Below are positions 29,110-36,677 of a stretch of DNA of 64,000 nt, in pieces. Within the stretch, counting starts at the first letter, position 1. The number at the start of each line of letters is the position of its first letter. Below the pieces are notes generated by a model. The model worked only from the letters and a program-made list of their open reading frames with translations, did no database searches and was not told the DNA's origin. This DNA comes from Nitrospinota bacterium. Lineage in GTDB: Bacteria; Nitrospinota_A; UBA7883; JACRLM01. The stretch covers positions 1,489,015 through 1,553,014 of the forward strand of contig JACQXA010000004.1 in NCBI GenBank assembly GCA_016208975.1. Reading direction: 5' to 3'. A program made the translations under genes and the position numbers.

Positions 29110-29655
29110 TTAGTTGACGTACAACGTCAGCGTAACGGTGTTGTTGTGGCAAGAGTTGCACGACCCGTTGGAGCCCTGGCTCGCCATATTCAGGGCGTTG
29201 CCCTGGATGGCCGCCGTATAGGTGGCTCCTCTGGTCCCGCTGAGGGTATAGAAATTCCCGCTCTGGTCTGTGGTGACGGCTATCCTGTTCCCGCCGGTTT
29301 CTGTAATTACCACTATCGCGCCGCCGATGGTGGTGGCGCTACCCGCCCCGTTGTACACAGTTCCCGCGTAAACAAAGCGTTTGTCGGCCTCCATTCCCGA
29401 TGAGCCGTGGCAGGATGAGGATGAGCAGTCCTGCCCCGCCCGGTGGGATGTGCCGCCAGCGCCGCTTTCGCTATCGGAGCTACCGTCGTTTGGGGAAAAA
29501 TCGCCATCTGACTCCCCGCCTGAATCGGACGAGCCGTTGTCATCGGAGCCATCTGAACTGGATGAAGAGCCACCCCCGCCGCACCCTGTCAGGACTAAAG
29601 CCGGGGCGAAAACCATAGCCAACGCAAATAAAACCCTTAACGACCATTCACGCAT
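29110..29655 (-). CDS. Lipoprotein with Ser/Gly/Asp-rich linker and heme c-like motifs
   Basis: 181 residues. Lipobox VLTGC (Cys near residue 25), a long Ser/Gly/Asp linker (about 28-72), then one CX4CH motif (CSSSSCH) and a terminal CNSCH motif, CX2CH, which is the classical covalent heme c site. A carboxypeptidase-regulatory-like beta domain lies between them. The form resembles surface lipoproteins of multiheme extracellular electron-transfer systems, but only one standard heme site is present and CX4CH is rare. It is convergent with the exported protein gene and downstream of the pilin-like gene. Confidence 0.75.
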   Translation of the reverse strand: MREWSLRVLFALAMVFAPALVLTGCGGGGSSSSSDGSDDNGSSDSGGESDGDFSPNDGSSDSESGAGGTSHRAGQDCSSSSCHGSSGMEADKRFVYAGTVYNGAGSATTIGGAIVVITETGGNRIAVTTDQSGNFYTLSGTRGATYTAAIQGNALNMASQGSNGSCNSCHNNTVTLTLYVN

Positions 29656-29895
29656 GACAATAAAACCTCCAACTTCAAAATTTGTGTTTGCCAGATCAAA
29701 CTCCGGGAATTCACCGGGCCGGCGTAAATCGCCTTTTCTGGCGCATTAACTGAATAAGAATATGTAAACCATGCTGACCGGGCCGGACAGGATGATCAAA
29801 GCTGAAATCATGACAGGAATGTCATCCCGTTCGAACATTGCCGGATCCTTCAATGCGGATTATTTAAAATGGCATCCATGGTTTCAAATCAATTG

Positions 29896-30282
29896 TTAAC
29901 CCGGCCATTTGCCGGTCACCTTGGCCACCGAACAGGGAGCCGCCGCCGTTTCCGCCGTCAAGGTGAGCGAGTAAACAGAACCATCTATGGTAAAAGAGCA
30001 TTCCCCGGTGGCCCCATCGGCGATGGACACCCCGGAAGTGGACAAAGCGCCGTTTAGCAACGCGCAGGTGGTGATGGCCGGAGGCGGGGCTGTTTTAGTT
30101 TGCACAGCCGCGTAATTGACGGCGCACGCCGAAGCGGCGGCGCCCAGCACACCGTCGGCCGTGGCGGAACGCGCCTCGGCCTGCAGGTCTATATATTTGG
30201 GTATGGCCACGGCGCTTAAAATGCCCAGGATGATTATCACCGTAATAAGCTCTATCAGGGTGAAGCCTGCGTTGTTTTTCAT
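29896..30282 (-). CDS. Type IV pilin-like / type II pseudopilin protein
   Basis: 128 residues. The N-terminal prepilin site is AG-FTLIELITVIIILG (cleavage after Gly6, N-methylated Phe with Glu at +5) and a long hydrophobic helix to residue about 28. The globular domain is short and carries four cysteines (SACAV, TTCAL, GECSF, APCSV), likely two disulfides. No pilus assembly genes are nearby, so it depends on a locus elsewhere. It lies upstream, on the same strand, of the heme-motif lipoprotein. Confidence 0.9.
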   Translation of the reverse strand: MKNNAGFTLIELITVIIILGILSAVAIPKYIDLQAEARSATADGVLGAAASACAVNYAAVQTKTAPPPAITTCALLNGALSTSGVSIADGATGECSFTIDGSVYSLTLTAETAAAPCSVAKVTGKWPG

Positions 30283-30403
30283 GGTCGAGTTTGTCGCCGA
30301 GCCGGTTGAACAAATGAAAAACGCCCGCCGTAAAGAGCCTGGGCGGGAACAGGTGGATTATAACCTTTGCCGCTGAAAATGATAAGAACTCTTTATTCCG
30401 CTC

Positions 30404-30438
30404 AAACAAAAATGGCGGCCCCGGACGGAGCCGCCATT
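30404..30438 (-). terminator. Terminator of the PPDK gene
   Basis: AATGGCGGC pairs with GCCGCCATT (9 bp, 10-nt loop). On the minus strand it is followed by TTTTTGTTT. It lies 24 bases past the PPDK stop. Confidence 0.85.
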
Positions 30439-30461
30439 CAATGTTGAATGCCGGGGGAAAC

Positions 30462-33254
30462 CTACCGCTTTCCTTTACTGGCGGGTTTTTTGGCCGCAGG
30501 CTTTTTAACCGCTTTGGGAGCGGCTTTTTTCGGCGCTACGGCTTGCTTGGCGGCGGCCTTTTTAGGCGCCGCTTTCCTGGCCGGGACTTTCTTCACCTGG
30601 GGAGCCGGGGCTTTTTTGGCCGCGGCGTCTTTCAGCGCCGCCTGGGCCGCCGCCAATCTGGCTATCGGCACCCGGTACGGGGAGCAGGAGACATAATCGA
30701 ACCCTGTCCGGTGGCAGAACTCCACCGATGAAGGCTCACCGCCATGCTCGCCGCATATGCCAACTTTCAGGCCCGGCTTGGTGGCGCGTCCCTTGGTTAC
30801 GCCGATGCGGATCATCTCGCCTACGCCCTCCTGGTCTATGGCCACGAACGGGTCCTCCGGCAATATCCCGGCCACCACATAGTGGGGCAGGAACCGGCCA
30901 GAGTCGTCCCGGGAGAGACCGAAGGTTGTCTGGGTAAGGTCGTTTGTTCCGAAAGAGAAGAAATCCGCGTAGGCGGCTATCTGGTCCGCTGTCACGGCGG
31001 CGCGGGGAAGCTCTATCATGGTGCCGATGGTGTACTTTAGCTTCACCCCCGTCTCCTTCATCACCCGGGCCGCAACCTTCTCCACCCGCTCCCGCAAGAT
31101 GGAAAGCTCCTTGAAGTGCCCCACCAGCGGTATCATTATCTCCGGAGCCACCTTCTGGCCCCGTTTGGACAGATGGCAGGCCGCCTCGAAAATGGCCCGG
31201 GCCTGCATGTCGTAAATCTCGGGGAAGGTTATGCCCAGCCGGCATCCGCGATGTCCCAGCATGGGGTTGAACTCGTGGAGCATGCCGGCCCGGTGTTTCA
31301 AATCCACCACGGAGACGTTCAGGTCCTTGGCCAGGGCGGCGAAATCGTTGTCGTCCTTGGGCAGGAACTCGTGTAGAGGCGGGTCCAGCAGGCGGATGGT
31401 TACGGGCAATCCTTCCATCGCCTCGAAAATCCCCACAAAATCGCTCTTCTGCATGGGCAGAAGCTTGTTAAGGGCCTTCTGGCGCTCTTGGACGTCTGTG
31501 GCCAGGATCATCTCCCGCACGGCCACTATCCGGTCCCCCTCAAAGAACATGTGCTCGGTGCGGCAAAGGCCGATGCCTTCGGCGCCGAAATCCCTGGCGA
31601 CGCGCGCGTCGTGCGGAGTATCGGCATTGGTGCGCACGTTCAGTTTGCGCGTGTTGTCGGCCCAAGCCATAAGTGTGCGGTACTCGTTGGAAAGCTGTGG
31701 TTTCACCAGCGGCGCCTTGCCAAGGATAACCCGGCCCGTGGAGCCGTCCAGCGTCACCCAGTCCCCCCGGTTCACCGCCACGTTGCCCACGGTGAAAAGC
31801 CCCGCCTCTTCCGATATTTTTATGGCCTCAACCCCTGCCACGCAACACTTGCCCATGCCCCGGGCCACCACCGCCGCGTGGGAGGTCATGCCGCCGGTGG
31901 CGGTGAGGATGCCCTGGGCGGCGTTCATGCCGCCGATGTCCTCGGGGCTGGTTTCCTGCCGCACCAGCACCACCTTCTCCCCCTTGCCGGCCATTTCGAT
32001 GGCCTCCTCGGCGTTGAACACCACCCGGCCCACGCCCGCCCCCGGCGAGGCCGGAAGCCCCTTGGCCAGCACTTCCACCTTCGCCTTGGGGTCTATGGTC
32101 TCGTGCAACAGCTGGTCCAGCTGTTCGGGGTGGACACGGTTGATCGCTTCATTTTTGGTTATCAGTTTCTCGTTCACCATCTCCACGGCGATGCGCACCG
32201 CCGCTTCCGCCGTGCGTTTGCCCACCCTGGCCTGGAGCATGTAAAGGATCCCGTTCTCCACGGTGAACTCTATGTCGAGCATGTCCCGGTAGTGTTTTTC
32301 CAGTTTCTTGTATATCCGGTCCAGCTCCGCCTTGGCGCTGGGGACCCGGTCCCCCAACTGCTCCACCGAAAGGGGCGTGCGGATACCCGCCACCACGTCT
32401 TCCCCCTGGGCGTTGAAAAGGAACTCGCCGAAGAACCGGCGCTCCCCGGTGGAAGGGTCACGGGTGAAGGCCACTCCGGTGCCGGAGTTCTCTCCCATAT
32501 TGCCGAACACCATCGCCTGCACGTTTACCGCCGTGCCCCATGATTCGGGGATGTTGTATAACCTGCGGTATTCCTGGGCGCGCTTGTTGTTCCAGGAACT
32601 GAACACGGCGTTGATGGACATGTTCAACTGTTCCACCGGGTCTTGCGGGAAAGGCCTGCCACGCTCTTTTTGCACAAGCTCCTTGTAGTCGGCCACGAGT
32701 TTCTTTAACGAGTCCACCCCCAGGTCGGTGTCCCCTATGGCGCCCACCTCTTCTTTTCTCTTGTCCAAAAGCCGCTCGAACTTGATCCGGTCGATGTTGA
32801 GCACCACGTCGCCGAACATGGTGATAAACCGCCGGTATGAGTCCCACGCGAACCGGTCGGCCCCGTTTTTCTCGATGAGCCCGGTGATGGTTGTGTCGTT
32901 GAGGCCCAGGTTCAACACCGTGTCCATCATGCCAGGCATGGAGGCCCGGGCGCCGGAACGCACCGACACCAGCAGGGGGTTCTTCGGGTCGCCGAACTTT
33001 TTGCCCATCACCTTTTCAAGCCGGGCAAGGTTCTTTTTCATTTCGGCGTCCAGCCCGGCTGGCCACTTGTTGCCGTTGGTGAAATAGCTTACGCAGGCCT
33101 CGGTGGAAATGGTGAACCCTGCGGGCACGGGGACGGACAGGTTGCACATCTCCGCCAGGTTGGCCCCTTTGCCACCCAGCAGGTTTTTCATGCTGGCGGC
33201 TCCCTCGGCGCCGCCGGTCCCGAAGAAATAGATATATTTTTTATTAGCAGGCAT
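30462..33254 (-). CDS. ppdK: Pyruvate, phosphate dikinase with Lys/Ala/Pro-rich tail
   Basis: Interconverts pyruvate, ATP and Pi with PEP, AMP and PPi. 930 residues from ATG 33254, chosen because GAGGAGA lies 6 bases upstream; an upstream frame extension lacks a site. Order: ATP-grasp N-domain (VGKGAN-like LLGGKGANLAEM), swivelling phosphohistidine domain with GGMTSHAAVVARGMG, and PEP/pyruvate TIM barrel with CGEHGGEPSSVEFC. About 55-60 extra residues follow, from AAAKKAPAP onward: a Lys/Ala/Pro repeat (KKAAAK, KKAAPK, KKPAAKK) ending KGKR. Typical PPDK is about 870-890 residues, so the tail is additional. It closely resembles histone H1-like tails. Confidence 0.95.
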   Translation of the reverse strand: MPANKKYIYFFGTGGAEGAASMKNLLGGKGANLAEMCNLSVPVPAGFTISTEACVSYFTNGNKWPAGLDAEMKKNLARLEKVMGKKFGDPKNPLLVSVRSGARASMPGMMDTVLNLGLNDTTITGLIEKNGADRFAWDSYRRFITMFGDVVLNIDRIKFERLLDKRKEEVGAIGDTDLGVDSLKKLVADYKELVQKERGRPFPQDPVEQLNMSINAVFSSWNNKRAQEYRRLYNIPESWGTAVNVQAMVFGNMGENSGTGVAFTRDPSTGERRFFGEFLFNAQGEDVVAGIRTPLSVEQLGDRVPSAKAELDRIYKKLEKHYRDMLDIEFTVENGILYMLQARVGKRTAEAAVRIAVEMVNEKLITKNEAINRVHPEQLDQLLHETIDPKAKVEVLAKGLPASPGAGVGRVVFNAEEAIEMAGKGEKVVLVRQETSPEDIGGMNAAQGILTATGGMTSHAAVVARGMGKCCVAGVEAIKISEEAGLFTVGNVAVNRGDWVTLDGSTGRVILGKAPLVKPQLSNEYRTLMAWADNTRKLNVRTNADTPHDARVARDFGAEGIGLCRTEHMFFEGDRIVAVREMILATDVQERQKALNKLLPMQKSDFVGIFEAMEGLPVTIRLLDPPLHEFLPKDDNDFAALAKDLNVSVVDLKHRAGMLHEFNPMLGHRGCRLGITFPEIYDMQARAIFEAACHLSKRGQKVAPEIMIPLVGHFKELSILRERVEKVAARVMKETGVKLKYTIGTMIELPRAAVTADQIAAYADFFSFGTNDLTQTTFGLSRDDSGRFLPHYVVAGILPEDPFVAIDQEGVGEMIRIGVTKGRATKPGLKVGICGEHGGEPSSVEFCHRTGFDYVSCSPYRVPIARLAAAQAALKDAAAKKAPAPQVKKVPARKAAPKKAAAKQAVAPKKAAPKAVKKPAAKKPASKGKR

Positions 33255-33335
33255 CGGCTTTCTCCTCAGTAAAACTGGCCTTTTTCCTTTAATAACGTTC
33301 ACACCCCGCCGCGCCAACGGCGCCGGCGCCGCCCC

Positions 33336-35405
33336 CTATGGCGAGACTATCTTCGAAAAATCCACTATCTCCCCGAAAAGGCCCGATACCCCGCAAAGAA
33401 GGTTCAGCCTGTTCCGGCGGACATCTTCGTTCTCGGCCATCACCAGCACGTCGTCAAAAAAAGTGTCCACCACGCCCCGCAGGGCCGCTATGCGCTCCAG
33501 TGCCGGCAGATAGTCACGCTGTCCGGTAAAAGGGGCTATTTCGGACTGGGCCGCTCCGGTTTCCGCCAGCAGACGCCCCTCCACCTCTTTTTCGAACAGC
33601 TTTTCATTCACGGGGCCTATGGCATGGCCTTTTGTAATGTTGGCCACCCGTTTGAAAGTGATGGCCAGCGGCTCGAAAAAGTCCCTCTTCTTTAGCTCGG
33701 CCATGGCATAGGCTTTCATGTTGGCCCCCGACAGGTCGTCAAACCCGGCCGCCAGCACGGCGTCGGCCACGTCATAAGGGATGCCTCCGGAAACCCAGAG
33801 GTTCTTGAGCCGCCCGGAGAAAAATTCCATGACCTTCGGGATTACCTCTTCCGGCGCCGATTCCAGCTTGCCGCCGTAATTGCGCGCCGCCTCAAAGGTA
33901 AGCTCTTTTAGCGACACCGGCGTCTGCAACCGGTGGAAAAGGATCTGGATGACGCCCAGCGCGCTCCGCCGCAGGGCGAAAGGGTCCTGCGCGCCGGTGG
34001 GTATGAGCCCCACGCCGAAACAACCGGCCAGGGTGTCCATCTTGTCGGCCACCGCCACCACGGCCCCGGCCTGGGTGGCCGGTAATGTGTCTGCCATGCC
34101 TTTGGGCAGGTAATGCTCGTAAATGGCCGCGCAAACCTCGGCGCTCTCCCCGGAATGAAGGGCGTACTCGCGCCCCATAACCCCCTGGAGCTCCGGGAAT
34201 TCATAAACCATCTGGGTGGCCAGGTCGAACTTGCACAGCTCCGCCGCCCGCTCCGCCACGGATTTGGCCGAAGGGCAGACCCGCTCGGCCAGCCATGCCG
34301 ACAGGGCCCGGACCCGCGCGACCTTCTCGGACATCACTCCAAGTTTTTTCTGGTAAGTCACATGGGCCAGCTTGCCGTTGAAATAGTCCGGGGTTTTCTT
34401 GCGGTCTTCGTCGAGGAAGAACTTGGCGTCGGCCAGCCTGGCCCTCAACACCCGCCGGTAACCGGCGGTTACCACCGAGTCGTCGGGCGTATGGGTGTTG
34501 GAGACGCCTATGAATCCGTTCGTAAGTTTTCCGTCAAGGCCCCGCGCGGCGAACATTTTTTGATGGGCTTTCATGGAGGCTATGAGAAGCTCTTCGGGCA
34601 GGGCCAGAAACTCGTGGTCGAACTGCCCCCACAACGGCACGGGCCATTCGGTCAGGAACGTCACCACTCCCAAAAGCTCATCGTCCCCCACAAGCTGGGC
34701 GCCATGTAACGCCGCCTGGGCGGTGGCGTTGGCCACGATGGCCTCCCGCCGCTCATCGCTGTCGGCCAGGACGTGGTTTTCTTTCAGTTTTCGCAGGTAA
34801 TCTTCCCGGCCGGATACCTGTATTTCCTGGTCCCCCAGGAACCTGTGCCCCCGGGTGGACGGGCCGGACCATATTCCCGCCACTTCCATGGGCACAACCT
34901 GCCCGTCGAAAAGCATGACGATCCAGCGGATGGGCCTGGCGAACCGGGCCTCCCCGGCGCCCCAGACCATGGACTTGGGGAAGGGCAGGCCCAGGGTTAT
35001 TTTCGGCAGGGCCGAGGCCAGCGACCCGGCCACCTTCTCGCCCCCCTCTTCCACCTCCACGTATATGTATTCACCCTTGCCGGTGTTCTCCACGCGGATG
35101 GATTCAGGCTCCACCCCCTTGGACTTGGCGAAACCGTAACCCGCCTTGGTCAGCGAACCGCCCGAGTCGAACGCCGCTTTCGCCGGAGGCCCATACTGTT
35201 TTACCAGCCGTTGCGGCCGACGGTCCGGAATGTCTTTGATGGATATGGCAAGCCTTCTGGGAGTGGCGTAGGTCTGCGCATCGCCATATGGTATGCCAAG
35301 CCCCTCCAGATGGGCCAATACAGCTGTTTTTAAAGCTTCTACCGCCGGGCGGACATAACCTGCCGGAAGCTCTTCAACTCCGATCTCGTAAAGAAATTCG
35401 CTCAT
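33336..35405 (-). CDS. glyS: Glycyl-tRNA synthetase beta subunit
   Basis: 689 residues, the expected length for the beta subunit of the alpha2beta2 glycyl-tRNA synthetase. Signatures: N-terminal MSEFLYEIGVEELPAGYV and the tRNA-binding region with the GVFSNTHTPD-like segment, plus a C-terminal DALR-type anticodon-binding portion (around FAALRGVVDTFFDDVLVMA). It needs the alpha subunit GlyQ; usually glyQ directly precedes glyS, but here an AT-rich island lies upstream and no glyQ is seen in the window. It is 81 bases upstream of PPDK on the same strand. Confidence 0.97.
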   Translation of the reverse strand: MSEFLYEIGVEELPAGYVRPAVEALKTAVLAHLEGLGIPYGDAQTYATPRRLAISIKDIPDRRPQRLVKQYGPPAKAAFDSGGSLTKAGYGFAKSKGVEPESIRVENTGKGEYIYVEVEEGGEKVAGSLASALPKITLGLPFPKSMVWGAGEARFARPIRWIVMLFDGQVVPMEVAGIWSGPSTRGHRFLGDQEIQVSGREDYLRKLKENHVLADSDERREAIVANATAQAALHGAQLVGDDELLGVVTFLTEWPVPLWGQFDHEFLALPEELLIASMKAHQKMFAARGLDGKLTNGFIGVSNTHTPDDSVVTAGYRRVLRARLADAKFFLDEDRKKTPDYFNGKLAHVTYQKKLGVMSEKVARVRALSAWLAERVCPSAKSVAERAAELCKFDLATQMVYEFPELQGVMGREYALHSGESAEVCAAIYEHYLPKGMADTLPATQAGAVVAVADKMDTLAGCFGVGLIPTGAQDPFALRRSALGVIQILFHRLQTPVSLKELTFEAARNYGGKLESAPEEVIPKVMEFFSGRLKNLWVSGGIPYDVADAVLAAGFDDLSGANMKAYAMAELKKRDFFEPLAITFKRVANITKGHAIGPVNEKLFEKEVEGRLLAETGAAQSEIAPFTGQRDYLPALERIAALRGVVDTFFDDVLVMAENEDVRRNRLNLLCGVSGLFGEIVDFSKIVSP

Positions 35406-35679
35406 GAAAGCGTTGTTATCAATCCAAAATTTAAAAGGCGCAAGAAACCACCGGGGCCGGACGAAGGGCGATTGCTTTAGAGCAGGGTTTATGCGCCTGC
35501 CCGGCTTGCGGGAAATTATACCAGACAGTCCGCGAACAATGATTTTAATTCAGTATGTTTTGAGGCTGGAAATGCCTGTTCATAAGGAAAATAAACCACG
35601 CTTTTTTTCCTGTTGAATAAAGCCGGGCCCAGGAAAAATATTTCTATATCCACAACCGTAAAGGGAAAAATAAATTTTC

Positions 35680-35831
35680 GGTAGTGTCTCAGTTTGAAAT
35701 TACAGGGGAGATTCTTCACTTACGCTCAGAATGACAATATAAAAGCCGTCGATAACATTGTCATCCTGAGCGAAGCGCAAGCGAAGTGAAGGATCTGTCT
35801 ATTATTTGAGATTCAAACTGGGACACCACCT
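35680..35831. repeat. MITE-like palindromic element with terminal inverted repeats
   Basis: The left end GGTAGTGTCTCAGTTTGAAA and the right end TTCAAACTGGGACACCACC are imperfect inverted repeats. Inside, a second inverted pair (GATTCTTCACTT ... GCTCAGAATGACAAT against ATTGTCATCCTGAGCGAAG ... GAAGTGAAGGATC) makes the whole element a nested 150-bp palindrome around a central loop near 35745. It has no room for a protein. Elements with TCATCCTGAGCGAAG cores are widespread in several phyla. Confidence 0.75.
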
Positions 35832-36006
35832 AATTTTCAATTATCTTGCTTGCCTAAAATCTGATTTATCGTGCTTTGAAGGGGATCATGTTTTTCTTGT
35901 CACAACTAAGGCAGAGAAACAACGCTTAGAGAATTTGCTAAATTTGTTGGAACTGGCAAATTTTCGCGTGGAGCAAAACCGTAACATTTTGTTATCAGTA
36001 AGTTAA
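35806..36006 (+). pseudogene. Probable 3' remnant of an unknown gene
   Basis: The frame opens at a TTG inside the palindromic element and then reads YLACLKSDLSCFEGDHVFL and AEKQRLENLLNLLELANF to a TAA at 36004. A natural start is missing, so this looks like the C-terminal end of a gene cut by the element. A/T-ending codons. No family recognised. Confidence 0.3.
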
Positions 36007-36024
36007 TTTAGGTATTAATAAATT

Positions 36025-36369
36025 ATGGGAAGCTTAATTACTAGTATTACACGCCCAGATGATTCGCAAGATAATCCAGATCGTGGGCAAACTGGAACTA
36101 GACCTGCGCCCACAATTAATATTACTGAATATGCAGGCGATACTTCTGCAGTAGATGCGGCGCAAGTAGTTGCTGATGCTACAACAGATGCGGCCCAAGC
36201 GCAGGCTGACCTTGACACTCAGCTAGCCCAACTACAAATTGATTCAAATATGTCAATAGCTATGGCGCAACTAAGCTTTAGCATTGCATCTATGCTTTCA
36301 CAAATGAGCTATAATTTAGTATCGAAATTAAAACGAAAATGGATTATATTAGTTGTGTTGGATTTATGA
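36025..36369 (+). CDS. Unrecognised AT-rich ORF with helical C-terminus
   Basis: 114 residues. The N-terminal 45 residues are polar and low-complexity (TRPDDSQDNPDRGQTGTRPAP), then an Ala/Gln/Asp-rich helical stretch (about 45-75: VDAAQVVADATTDAAQAQAD) and an amphipathic Met/Ser-rich helix (about 78-100) ending in KLKRK and a hydrophobic tail. The form resembles small secreted or structural proteins, but no family is recognised. No clear ribosome site precedes the ATG. Its codon use (tta, gca, act) matches the island and not its neighbours, which suggests acquisition by transfer. Confidence 0.45.
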   Translation: MGSLITSITRPDDSQDNPDRGQTGTRPAPTINITEYAGDTSAVDAAQVVADATTDAAQAQADLDTQLAQLQIDSNMSIAMAQLSFSIASMLSQMSYNLVSKLKRKWIILVVLDL

Positions 36370-36677
36370 AGGAGGCTTGGATTAATTGAAGATGTGATGA
36401 AAACCCATATGGGGAAAAGCTGTGGAAAGACTGTTTAGAAAAATTTGTTGACGTACAACATATGGTGGCCTAGTATGTAGCTGGACACTACAGGATGTAG
36501 AAACATGAGGCGAATGTCGCGCCACATGGTTCTGGCTTGAAGATGTCCGCATCAGGGGGAGCAAAGTACGGGGGCTTTGGTGACAGACTTTTTCCAATAG
36601 CTCCAAACAGGTTGTAAGATGTTTACTTATATATACATAGTAATCAGCAAAATGATGTCATGAGGGAGGGGCTTATT

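Larger units (their letters stand above)
35406..36677. other. AT-rich island between glyS and nrdJ
   Basis: About 1.27 kb with markedly lower GC and A/T-ending codons, unlike both flanks. Contents: a palindromic MITE-like element (35680-35831), a truncated ORF remnant (35806-36006), an unrecognised 114-codon ORF (36025-36369) and about 290 bases with no clear gene before nrdJ. In the last part one frame reads WLEDVRIRGSKVRGLW between stops, which may be a degraded coding remnant. No integrase, transposase or tRNA edge is seen. Confidence 0.65.

Noticed and set aside
33255-33317. 21-residue N-terminal extension of PPDK
   Set aside because: No ribosome site upstream; the ATG at 33254 has GAGGAGA at proper spacing and matches the family start.
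36382-36606. 74-codon minus-strand ORF in the AT-rich island
   Set aside because: No ribosome site and no motif. Plus-strand frames show broken fragments, so nothing is claimed.
36370-36677. Cobalamin riboswitch before nrdJ
   Set aside because: Looked for because the enzyme needs B12, but no B12-box-like sequence or matching fold was found.
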